This document shows positions 24,031-41,589 of a stretch of DNA of 64,000 nucleotides, piece by piece. Within the stretch, counting starts at the first letter, position 1, and each line of letters starts with the position of its first letter. The stretch spans positions 186,001 through 250,000 of the forward strand of contig JARHVA010008364.1 of the NCBI GenBank assembly GCA_037957365.1. The letters run 5' to 3'. The position numbers and the translations under genes were made by a program. The notes below the pieces were generated by a model. The model did not search any database and was not told the origin of the DNA. It worked only from the letters and a program-made list of their open reading frames with translations. This DNA is from Torreya grandis (lineage: Eukaryota; Streptophyta; Pinopsida; Cupressales; Taxaceae).

Positions 24031-25331
24031 TGATGTAGGAGCATTTATCATTTCCCTCCATTTTATTTAGTTTTAAAATTTTAAAATTTGGCTAAAATAT
24101 CTTTATGTAGGAAATTGAATCTGTTGGGTGAATTATTCAGTTGGTTTGTATTTTCTTATGATAGGAGAGTCATTTTGTTCATTCTGGGAGGTTGTTTTGA
24201 GAAGCTTAGAATAGGATTGAATATCTAATTTGAGAAATATGTTTTGGTATATGGAATTTTTGTGATAAATAGGGGATATGTATGTGTGGAAGAGAAGCAG
24301 GGGGCGTAGGAAGGAGATTGGCAGTGCAGAACAAACACTAGGCATATAGTTTTTGGTAAATATTAATACAGGTGTATATTTGTTTTGACATATTAATAAA
24401 TGTGAGTTCTTTTTGAATAAATTTGTTTTTCTGAGACAAAATATATGAAAGGGCATTGCTATAGCTGCTAGGCATAGTTACCTGTTGGTCGCATGACTTT
24501 TGGCCATTTTTAATGCATTGATTTTAATTATGGCTATTGTTGTTAATATAATGTAGGGTGTTTTAAATGTTGGTTGGGCTGCCTCAATGTATTATTTGTA
24601 ATTATAGCCATATTAAAATATACGTGATGCTAGGTGCTCAAATGATTTTAGCCCAAACAACACTTCTGTGCTCAGTGGTCTGTTTCATCATTTACCAAAT
24701 ATATTGCTGCTGGGCCATTTGATTTCAATTTTTGGTCAGTTCAAAGCATATGTATGCTGGATGCCTCAATGTGTGGAAATTAAGTGATGGTTTGATGCTC
24801 AGGAAAGTTACCCATCCCTTTGCCTATTGTTGTTGTTTCTGATCCTCCTCTTGCTTCTGATACTGTCGATTTTAATTCTAGTTATTTCAACGCATATGTT
24901 GAGTCTTATGCTATCAACATTATTCTGCCACTGACTATGTAATTGTGTGCTAGGAAAAGTGTGAAGAATCTTTTGGTCTTTGGAAAAGACATTTGTAAAA
25001 AAAAAAAACTTAGAAGAATATTATCCAAAAAGAAAAGGAAAAGCTACGGACTCTGTAGGGTCATTGTTTATATGATTTTGTGTTTTAAATGTCATTTAGG
25101 AGGACAATTTCATCATTGCATATGTTTAATTCAGACATATAGTTTAAGTCTGTTGGATGTATGAAATTTCATCATTATTACCTTCATACATCAAGATAAC
25201 ATTTTGTGTGTTGAAGAAATAAATTGATCAAGACATATGTTTTATCCCTACCATTAGAGATTTTTTGTTCATGATTTAAAAGTTTGCTAAACATACAGTT
25301 TAGACTGCTTGCTAGAGGTCTGGGTACATCA
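24031..25331. mobile_element. Solo LTR (1301 bp) inserted in the gypsy RT domain
   Basis: The insert starts 'tgatgta' and ends 'tacatca', a 7-bp perfect inverted pair with canonical TG...CA ends, and is flanked by the 5-bp duplication ctcat. It interrupts the RT between the 'MPFGLTNA' and YLDD blocks, and the host frame resumes in phase on the far side. It has no internal domain or second LTR, so it is best read as a solo LTR left by recombination of a complete element. Its composition differs from the host: several CpGs survive ('gggggcgtagg', 'ggtcgcatg', 'tacgtgat', 'tgtcgat') and a run of 12 A lies near 25000. Both point to a younger age. Open frames inside it (for example 24456-24133 minus) look fortuitous. 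Confidence 0.85.
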
Positions 25332-25757
25332 CTCATGAATTAGGTCTAGAATCCATTCATTATTATATTTTTGGTGGTTTACCTAGATGATATTTTGATT
25401 TAAATCTCTATCAAAGAGGATAATATTCAACGTTTGAGGATGGTTATGTAAAGGATGTATGAGGAGAGGTTATTGATTAATGTCAATAAATTTTTGTTCA
25501 TGAGGACAAAGATTATTTACCTTGGTTTTGTGATCTCACAAGGTGTTTTGATAGTGTATACAAACAATTTTAAGGGCATCATTGAGTGGCCAAATCCAAA
25601 ATCAACCTATGAGGTAAGGAGATTTCATGGTTTAGCTAGCTTTTATAGGAAATTTATCAATTTTGGTAGGTTTTATTCACCCATTGTTGATACTATTAGA
25701 GGAGATAAAAATAAGTTTGTATGGATTGATATAGCTGAGATAAATTTAATTTATTGA
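25332..25757 (+). pseudogene. gypsy reverse transcriptase relic, C-terminal half with intact YLDD
   Basis: Resumes after the solo LTR. The catalytic Tyr-Leu-Asp-Asp box at 25380-25391 is intact. A frameshift leads into the open piece 25455-25757, which has the thumb signature: 'LLINVNKFLFMRTKIIYLGF', 'VISQGV', 'PNPKSTYEVRRFHGLASFYR' and 'FVW'. This is the best preserved part of the element. It lies about 1.3 kb from the N-terminal half only because of the insertion. Confidence 0.88.
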
Positions 25758-26200
25758 ATAAAATAATAACATAACAACTAGTGTTTGCACTTACAAATTT
25801 TAACAAGGTGTTTCAAGTTGAATGTGATGCAATACAAGATGAGTGGCTATTAGAGATGTCTTAAATCAAGAGGTTATACACATAAATTACTTTAGTGAGA
25901 ATTTAAATGAGGCTAAGAAATGGTGTTCAACCTATGATATTGAGTCTTATGCCATGGTCTAATCCTTGAGGAAGTTTAGACACTACTTAATGCCAAAGGA
26001 ACTTGTTATCCTAATGAATAACCATGTTATTCAATTCATAACCAACAAACCAAATCCCAATCAAAGGAACATGAAGTGGGTGGATTAATTTTATAAATTC
26101 ACATTTTTCATCAATCATAGGAAAGGACAAATAGATACGGTATAAAATGCTCGAAGTAGGAGAACTTTGCTTGTTAGTGAAATTTAGCTTAAAAGTGGAA
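25758..26200 (+). pseudogene. gypsy RNase H relic
   Basis: Broken frames give the expected order: a 'FQVECDA'-like start (about 25812, first catalytic Asp), 'YFSENLNEAKKWCSTYDIES' (about 25890, Glu-bearing helix), 'LRKFRHYLMPKELVILMNNH' (about 25970, where Asp-Asn-His has become Asn-Asn-His) and 'NPNQRNMKWVD' followed by a hydrophobic strand. RNase H would remove the RNA strand during reverse transcription. Stops and shifts make it inactive. Confidence 0.75.
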
Positions 26201-26329
26201 GAATAAAGTCACTTAAGGAGTTATATGAAACTAATTTGGATTTTAAAGATGTATATATATCTTAAAATCAGCATAATATAATAAGAAATGAACCTTAGAT
26301 AGTGTATATGCTTTAATATGGTTTGTTGT

Positions 26330-27420
26330 TAAAAGGAGTTTAGCTATGTGTGCTAGGAAGTTCAATGAGAGATAACTTGATCAAGGAGAAACATTGTGAA
26401 AGCTTGGCTAGTCACTTTTGTCTGGATAAGACCTTAAATCAGCTTAGTAACAAATAATATCATCCTAGGATTCAAGAATATGTGATAATTTTTTTGGAAA
26501 GACGCAAAGTTTTTTAATATGCAAAAGGGAAGAGTACTAATGCAAGTCTATACCAACCTTTACCAATACCAAATATGCTTTTGGACTCCATTAGCATGGA
26601 TTTTATAATGGGGTTACCAATAAATTAAAGGGGGAATGATTGTATCTTTGTTTTTGTAGTAAAATTTTCTAATATGGTCCATTTCATACCTTTCAACACA
26701 ACCAATGATGCTACTCATGTACCCAATTTATTCTTCAAGGAGGTGGATAGACTACATGGTATACCATTGAGCATTATTTTAGATAGAGATAAAAAGTTTG
26801 TAGGACACTTTTAAAAAACCTTTTGGAAGAATATAAGAACCAATTTGAAATTTATCTCAGCATACCACTCTCAAAAAAATGGCCAAACTAAGGTTGTCAA
26901 TATAATTTTGGGTAACTAGCTAAGGTGTTTGATAAAATATGGTCCTAAATAATGGGACTTGGTATTACCTTAAGTAGATTTTTCTTAAAATGACTCACCT
27001 CATAGGATAATTTGAAATATTCCATTTAAATTGGTGTATGGTATGCACCTATGGGGAGTATTTGAGTTTAGAGACTTAGGAAAAATGGAGAAAAGAAGTG
27101 TTGAGGGAAAGGAATTTTCCATTGCCATGCAAGAGGTACATGATCAAGTGAATAGATATTTAAATAAAAGTGTGGAAAATTACAAAAATAAACTTAGTTT
27201 AAGAGGAGAGAGTTAATTTTATAGATTTTATATATGTATTTTCTCACTTGAGGAAGAAAATATTTCCCAAAGGTGTGTGTAACAAGTTGAATATGAAGAA
27301 TATTGGCCCATGCAAGGTCATAAAAAAGTTTTTCAATAATGCTTATGAAATAGAGTTTAATATTGGCATAGGGATATCTCCTATATTAAATTTATTTAAA
27401 TTTTATCCATATAAGTAAGG
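26330..27420 (+). pseudogene. gypsy integrase relic with terminal DNA-binding module
   Basis: The zinc-binding region keeps 'KEKHCESLASHF' (about 26385), while its distal Cys pair is lost. The catalytic core has 'DSISMDFIMGLP' (first Asp, about 26590) and 'LSIILDRDKKFVG' (second Asp, about 26770). The 'YHSQKNGQTKVVN' block (about 26860) has Lys in place of the catalytic Glu. The open piece 27031-27216 covers the post-core region, and 27240-27412 keeps the 'FPKGV...KLNMKNIGPCKVIKKF' C-terminal module. Stops and frameshifts are frequent. Confidence 0.82.
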
Positions 27421-27700
27421 AGATATGTAAGAAAAACTAGCTATAATTCAAGACACAATAGTTCAAGAGAGGGTAAATCAGTTGCCACAGGCAAAACAAG
27501 AACTTGAGCTTATCTTGGGAAAGAAAGTGGTAAAGAGAATTGGAGGAAAATATTACTATAAATATTAGTTAATTAGAAACATAATAATATATATTATTCC
27601 ACTTGTATTACAAAAATAAACATTATTCATTATGGAGGTACTCTTGAAGACCTCATGAATAGGAGTTCATGATTCAATTTCTTATTCTCAAGGAGTATAA
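27421..27700 (+). other. 3' untranslated part of the gypsy element with polypurine tract
   Basis: A non-coding remainder precedes the right LTR and ends in 'ctcaaggagtataa' directly before the LTR start 'tgtaagaca', the usual purine-rich primer for plus-strand synthesis. Confidence 0.6.
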
Positions 27701-29194
27701 TGTAAGACAATCCCTTTAAATGAAAATTGTAGGTTTTTTTCAACTTATTAAGTATTAGAATGATATTATTAGTCTCTAATATCATGTAGGATTAATTTAT
27801 AGGTCTTATTTAACCTTAAAATTTGAATTTGAGCCTTCTAGGCATTTTCCTACCAAAATGCCAAATTCAAAAAAATTTAATGCATTTCTTTGGTTTTGAG
27901 GTATTTAGTTTGATTGTTTTAGGATTTAATGTTTGATATTAGATGGTTTAGGTTTTATATATGTATTTTAATTTATTTTATATTTATTACACCTTTTTGG
28001 TCTTATTCTTCCTATATTCAAACTTCTTGTAGCATCCAAGAATCTATAATGTTCAAGTATAGCCTACAGTGGAGGCCATCATGAGGTTGTTAGAGATTTT
28101 ATAAGAAAATATAATTAAATAAAAGGTTAAAATGGATCATTATTAAATTTATTATGAAGGTTTTATTTATAATAAATAAAAAAAACAAGACTTAGGTTGC
28201 ATTAAGAAGACTGTTAGTGAAGAATTTTGTGTATGCATAAATATAATATGAATGTTATGAATGAAAAAACTTTTAATGTATATTGTGAAGACATTGGAGA
28301 TTATTGGTAATTTTTTTTAGTCATATTTTATTTATTATTTAGTGTGTTTTTTACTTTTTAATTAATTTATAACTGAAATAAAGTGAAATTTAGTCCCTAA
28401 GAACTCTGTTTATTGACACAATCATGTGTCTTGTCTTGAGGAAGGTTTCATTGATTGATTTCAAGTATTTGATCAATGAAATAGTGTAATAAGGTTGTAA
28501 TAATTTTTTTAATACTTTTATAAATATTAATATACTATTTTAAATACCATAATATCACCTAATCCCAAGCTTCACAACTCATATTCCAAACACTCTATTT
28601 TTATGTATAATTTGGATGCAAAAGTGATTTTTGAGTCAATTTGTGAGTAAGTTGATCGATATTTAAATTTTTAGGGTTGTATTAAGTTATAAAATAACTT
28701 ATAAACAATATTTTATACTTTTAAACCCTTTTTTATTTTAAAACATTAAATTTGGACCTATTGACTTGTGTTGGGAAACATAGTCTAGGATTTTGGCCAT
28801 TTATTAGTTTGCATAGTTCCACTTTGTTTCATACCCTAAAATTTGAATTGTTACTTTTTGATAATTAAATAAATTTTAATAAAACATTTTATTTATATTA
28901 TTGAGATGTTTGGATATTTTTAGAATAAAAACTTAGTCTTGAAGGTAAAGATACCTAATTTAGGCCTATTTAGAGAAAGGTCAAGAAGAGTTTATGCATC
29001 TATCTAAATATTTGGTTCATGAAACTTGGTATGGAGTTTTAAGACCATAATTGGTATGTAAAAACACACAAAAACATATATAAACCTTTTTTTAATTTAC
29101 AAATCATTGGAAAAAGTGTCTTATGAGGGCTACAAGGAGATAGTCTTAAAGAAAGAAAATTGCATAGTGATTATTTATCTATCCCTCTAAATTA
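27701..29194 (+). repeat. Right LTR of the gypsy element (1494 bp)
   Basis: Begins 'tgtaagacaatccctttaaa' and ends '...ccctctaaatta'. The outer blocks match the left LTR. The middle, about 27985-28905, has no counterpart there. Short similar AT-rich stretches flank it ('ttttatatttatta' and 'ttttatttatattatt'), so either this LTR gained an insertion or the left LTR lost the segment by recombination between direct repeats. Confidence 0.75.
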
Positions 29195-30520
29195 AGTATG
29201 TTGAATAAAAAAAATTATATTTGAGAGGTTACATATTTTTATAATTTTTTGATTCACTTATTGTGGCCATGATACATTATTGAGGATTCTTGGCCTCAAA
29301 TTCTCATTAGTCTCTTCTACTATCTCTTCTAGCTCTTGCCCATGTTAATTAAATTCCTTTTCTTCTTGTTCAATTATAAAGCATAATATCTTGATAGTAT
29401 TGGGTCATATTATAGTATCTATTAAATTATCATAGACATATAATTTTACTATATACTTTTGAATTATCCTTAGGATTGAGGAAGATCAAGTCATGTTTAT
29501 ATTCTTGGTAACCATAGTCCTTCCAGAATTGCTTATAGAATTTATCTATCTACTATTTTATGACCTTCCTAGGGTCCCACTATCTAAGGTTAGCCAATCC
29601 AAACATGGATGAACCTTAGTTTTTTAAAGTTTTGGAAAACTAATTCCAATTTTGAACCTGTTGTATCCCAATACTAAGAGGTATTTTATGGTAGTTGCCT
29701 AAGTTTTCCTTCCTCAAGTTGCCATACAAACTTCTAGAAAAATAATAAATTATTTATTATTCAATTAATTCATCTGGTAAAAATATTGAAAATAGTATAC
29801 ATGATACCCATGTGCCCTTAACCAAAATAAAATTATGATTATGATATAACCAATAATGACTACATGATATTTTGATTTAGTTTGACAACCTAGGCATACG
29901 TTATCCATGGATGTTTTTTATACCATTAGGTAGAAGATTTTTGCAATTCACTACATGTAATCCATATACATATGAATGTTGAGATAGTTGAAATCATTGC
30001 ATATTATTTTTAATTATTTGGCCTACCAAGGTTGAATATTTTTTGGGGAAAGAGTACCAAAGATAGAATCCAATAGGTAATAAATCCTATAAAAATATGA
30101 ATCTAGCTAGTTATCCACATGTTGCCTCTAGGCCTTCAATTTAAAACTTATATTTTTTCCTAGTGGGGAATGCTTTTATCCTCTAGGATTATAGACAATG
30201 ATGAGACCTAGACCTTGTCCACATGAGTTATTATTGGGGCCCCATGTATTATATTAAAAAATTCCATGGAAATCCTAATGCCTAGCCTCAATTAATAAAT
30301 TTATATTTTATTCTTCATGACAAATGTATTTGGGTTCAAGGCCCATTATAGTAGGGTAATTCTAATGGAATTATTATAGAACTATTTAATAACTATTTCT
30401 CATCTATATGATGATGTTTATGGTGGTTTCCTATAAAAAAAATTTAAATATAAATCTACTACATAGGCTAAAAGATGGGTAATATTATTTTTATGAAAGA
30501 TGTAAATGGTAGATGCACCC
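29195..30520 (-). pseudogene. Unidentified minus-strand coding relic
   Basis: The minus strand reads as protein in shifting frames. About 30280-29950 includes 'FIGFITYWILSLVLFPQKIF', 'NLGRPN', 'YAMISTISTFICIWITCSEL' and 'WYKKHPWITYA'. About 29690-29500 includes 'FWKDYGYQEYKHDLIFLNPK'. About 29370-29285 is charged ('EQEEKEFN', 'HGQELEEIVEETNENLRPRI'), probably a coiled coil. Stops occur about every 20-30 codons. I do not recognise a family. A globular part followed by a charged helical tail resembles the 5.6-14.5 kb relic in layout, not in sequence. Confidence 0.4.
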
Positions 30521-37746
<7,226 letters not shown>

Positions 37747-37810
37747 AGAAATTAACACTTGTATGCCTAATGAATTTTATTAACTGCTTCATATGTTATT
37801 GAGTGATCAA

Positions 37811-37813
<3 letters not shown>

Positions 37814-37897
<84 letters not shown>
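37814..37897. repeat. (TG)42 microsatellite, perfect
   Basis: 84 bp, 68 bp downstream of the AC tract and complementary to it. The two form an inverted repeat able to pair over the full 84 bp. Confidence 0.97.
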
Positions 37898-37898
<1 letters not shown>

Positions 37899-39943
37899 TG
37901 ATGGTGATGACATATCTTACCATGTTTGTAAACATGTTTTACATGATTAAAATTAGCTATATAATATATGGTACACATATATTATTATTTTACAGGGAGT
38001 GATTCTAAATATCCATCCCTAGTATCAAAATCGGGCATAAAATGGGATTGTATAGTATATTTAATCCATGCAAACAAATAGTTCACATTTTGGGTCATAG
38101 TATGTGACTAGTAGGGGATAGATTGAATAATTTGGGTTAGATTATGTGATTAAGATGGGGTTAGATTGAGAAAATTGAGATATATGGTGGGTATTATATA
38201 ATATTATGATGAATATATGATGTAATTCTATATCACTTTTAGTAAATGGTAGAATGGTTTTGATGCTTTCATCTCCTTGGGTAAAGGTCACCCCATGCCA
38301 TTATTTAAATAATTTCAATGAATGGAAACATGGTTCACATAACCTTATATGTATTTATATATTAGATTATGAAATTCAAATACTTAAATGATATAGATTA
38401 TTTCATATTTATTTTCTTGAGAATATTTTTATCCATACATGTTTTCTTTTAGGTTTCACTTGGATAAAATGGAACATTTAGACCATTCATATCAACACCC
38501 AATGTGTTTATCACATGTATCATTTTTTATTCTTTTAATTTAGGATTCTATTTATTTTTTATAAAAAATATTAAATTAGGTGTAAATTTAGACACCTAAT
38601 ATTTGTAATAGATAATTTTCAACATCAATTTTTACACATTATAACATAAATGGACATTACATACATATTTAACTATTGTGCGCACTTTCCCCTATCAATC
38701 TACCCATTTGTTTTACTAGATAACCCTATTCACTAGATACACCTATTCAAGATTATCATATTGTATACAATAATATTAAAAAATAAAAAAATAGATTACC
38801 TCCATATTTCATGACTTATTTCCACTCCCATAATAGAATTTGAAATAGTTGGATAGTTATGATTACTGCACATGTCTTCCTCTACCAAATTTTTTGAAGA
38901 ATACTTAACGGTAACTATTTAAATTGGGAATTATCAATTATATCAGCCTAGAAACCTTTCATGTGTTGTTCATTGTGATAAATATCCAAGATTAAACTAT
39001 AAATAAAAATAAATCCTAAGGTTATACTTAATTAGTCACTACTTATAAATCACATTGAGAATTACTTGAAAACTTGAGAAATCTTATTTGCACTCTCTTG
39101 AGACATTATCAAAAATTCAAAAAATTATGAAACCCCCTCAAAGGATAAGCCCTAAATCCAAGTCTAAATAAACATTAAAGTAAAATTTGTATGGTTCCAA
39201 GTGTCTAAAACAAAACATGTAATTTGATTATATATTGATCATGATGTTGCATGCACACACATAATAGGGAGAACTACATGCAGGTTGATCCCTATCTAGA
39301 GTATTGGAATTTAGGAAACACTCATAAATTTAATAATGGGTGGTTATCACTATATATCTAAACATATTAAGACATTTTTCAAGATTCATATTTTGGTAAA
39401 AAAGGAGATTAGGGTTTCAAAGGAAGGATAAGTAAAATTTATATCAATACAAATGATCAAATGTAAGAACCCACACATGAAGCATATACTATCATATAAA
39501 TAATTTTATAAGGAATTATAGATATGTAAATCATATAGGGACACTTATATAAAATAAAATAAAATATCAATCACCATAAGGGTCACAATGTTACAACATC
39601 CAAGTAACGTTTGAGCTATAGTTTTCTAATTTGGATAGTTACAAATCATGCACAATTTTTTTTTAGAATTATGAATATATTTATTAGTGATGGAATAATA
39701 AATAATCTAAGTACGTCTTCCTTCTCTATATTTTTCTTTTTTTAATTGGTATATGTGTAATATAAATCTATTCATTATTATTTTATATTTTTAAGTCATT
39801 TCTATATTTTACATAATCTAAATAATCCCTAATTTTAGATAATTAAAATTATTCTTAATTTTACATTAATTAAATACATTGGTCCAACATATAATTACAC
39901 TAATTGACACACTTTATCATAGAATTGAGGAGTGGAGTGGAGG
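37898..39943. other. Gene-free AT-rich stretch
   Basis: No coding frame is supportable. A small inverted repeat at 38575-38600 ('attaggtgt' and 'acacctaat', 8-bp spacer) is the only structure noted. Confidence 0.5.
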
Positions 39944-40288
39944 ATAAGAAGTTAAGGTGAAGGAGAAGTCAAAATTCAAACATGGAGTTAAGTGGGAAAA
40001 TGGGCCCCAGGAATCTATAGTGGGATAATCTGATCAAATACTAGAAAGAATAATCATATTATATAATATTGTGTAAGGAACATGTTAACATGTTTCAGAC
40101 TCAGGGTTCAAGAACCATGTTGAATAAATGGTCCCATGGGAAGGATTTTTAGGTTTTACAAGTAATGTTCCAAAATCCCCCTTTTCATGGAGAAAAAGAG
40201 TATGAGGTAAGCATAATTGAAATAGGATATGAAATATTAATTTTTTGGACCCCATAATGTAAAATGAGGAATTATGTATAAATATCCT

Positions 40289-41560
40289 AAATTCTATTAT
40301 TTAAAAAGTTTTTTTGAAACCAAAAAATTCCTTAATAGCTAGAATCAATGAGTTTAGGACAGATATTTCTTCCTTTAGAAAATGGAATAATAAAAAATAG
40401 AAGCCAAAAGGCCAACTAGAAGTCATGGCTCTGGCTAAATACTTATTCTTAAGGAATTTCACAAACCTGGATGAGTGTATCATGGTTATGATAGGAGGGT
40501 ATTATTTCATGGGTAAATCCAACCTTAGTCCTACAAAATGGAAAACATGCACCAACCTAAATATTTTAGTATTTTTAAATGTTCCCTTGTGGATGAAATT
40601 TTCATAGCTCCCTTTAAAATATTAGGAACCCACAGGTTAACATGGGTATTTATAAGGCTTTGGGCTAACCAATTAAAATATATCCAATAACAAAGACTGA
40701 AAGGAAAATGGTCACTATAGGATTTAGGTATTTTTCCTAGTTGACAAAAATATATAACACTCCATCAAAGTCAAGTCTAAATATAAGGAGAGGATACAAA
40801 AAATTGAGTACAAGAGGGATGCATAAATTTGTAAAACCTACAATGTTTTATTCATTTGATAAAAGAGTGTCCCAGGAATAAATAATCAACAAAACCTAAA
40901 AATTTACTATCAGTAAATAAATATTTTACAAGCTTTCCTTAGTAAGGTTCATCCCTAATTGAGAAACCTACAAAAATTGTGATCCCCCTATATAAAATAG
41001 AATCAATGGAAACCATAAATAAGGATGAGAGTTAAATAGAGAGAGACTAAAAGAAATTAGGGACTGAGTAAAAGGAAATTACAACCCTAAAAAATGACTT
41101 TCAAAAATATTTCATTAGGCTTGGAAGGTGAGGGTGACATAGTGTTGATATAAGACATAGGAATGCCAAGATAAAACATTATATCTCTAAGTGGGGGAAT
41201 GGAAAGCCCTAGATATAGAACCACCAATAAGTTTGGTATAAATTTAGTCAACTTTAGGTATTGAGAAGGCAATGATTACCCAAATCCTAATAAATGTTGA
41301 TAGACTTATCAAGTTCAACCTAGATAGTTTAACCCCACATAGATAAGAAAGATATTAGGCCAATCTCAAAGAAAACAAACAATGTTCTTTTTCGAAGAAA
41401 AAATAAAAAGAACAAGGGAAAGAGGAAGAACATTAGACTCTAATTATCACTAGAAAGGGAAATAAAAAGGTGAAAGTGGGTGAAAAACTAAGATCTGTAG
41501 GTAGGAATATTCAAAAAAAAGGAATCAAAGAAATAAATATCAAAGGGTACCCAAAATACC
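40289..41560 (+). pseudogene. LINE ORF1 relic (DUF4283-like RNA-binding protein)
   Basis: Plant L1-type ORF1 starts with a DUF4283 fold and often ends in a zinc knuckle and basic tail. Here 40289-40607 reads 'QLEVMALAKYLFLRNFTNLD', 'CIMVMIGGYYFMGKSNLSPT', 'KWKT' and 'VFLNVPLWMKF', the strand-helix pattern of that domain (the 'GPYFY...LFL..W...F.P' and 'VPVWV' signatures). After a stop the frame continues with 'LPLKY' and a decayed remainder. Close to ORF2, about 41400-41560 is Lys-rich ('KGNKKVKVGEKLRSVGRN'), suggesting a basic tail. I do not see an intact zinc knuckle. Confidence 0.7.
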
Positions 41561-41589
41561 CTTAAAAATTATTTTTTAAGTATAAAAAA

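Larger units (their letters stand above)
21181..29194 (+). mobile_element. Decayed Ty3/gypsy LTR retrotransposon with a nested solo LTR
   Basis: Left LTR 21181-21728 and right LTR 27701-29194 share their ends and several long blocks ('ttgagccttcta', 'gccaaattcaaa', 'aggtcaagaagagtttatgc'). A primer-binding site follows the left LTR, and a purine-rich 'caaggagtataa' precedes the right one. Between them lie, in Ty3/gypsy order, Gag, CCHC, protease, RT, RNase H, integrase and a terminal integrase module. All are broken by stops and frameshifts. The candidate target duplication is weak (agtga before, agtat after). The RT is split by a solo LTR at 24031-25331. Confidence 0.88.

Noticed and set aside
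24133..24456. 107-codon minus-strand open frame
   Set aside because: Lies wholly inside the solo LTR and shows no domain.
39944..39951. ataagaag as proof of the LINE boundaries
   Set aside because: Only 8 bp in AT-rich DNA; kept as a weak hint, not as evidence on its own.
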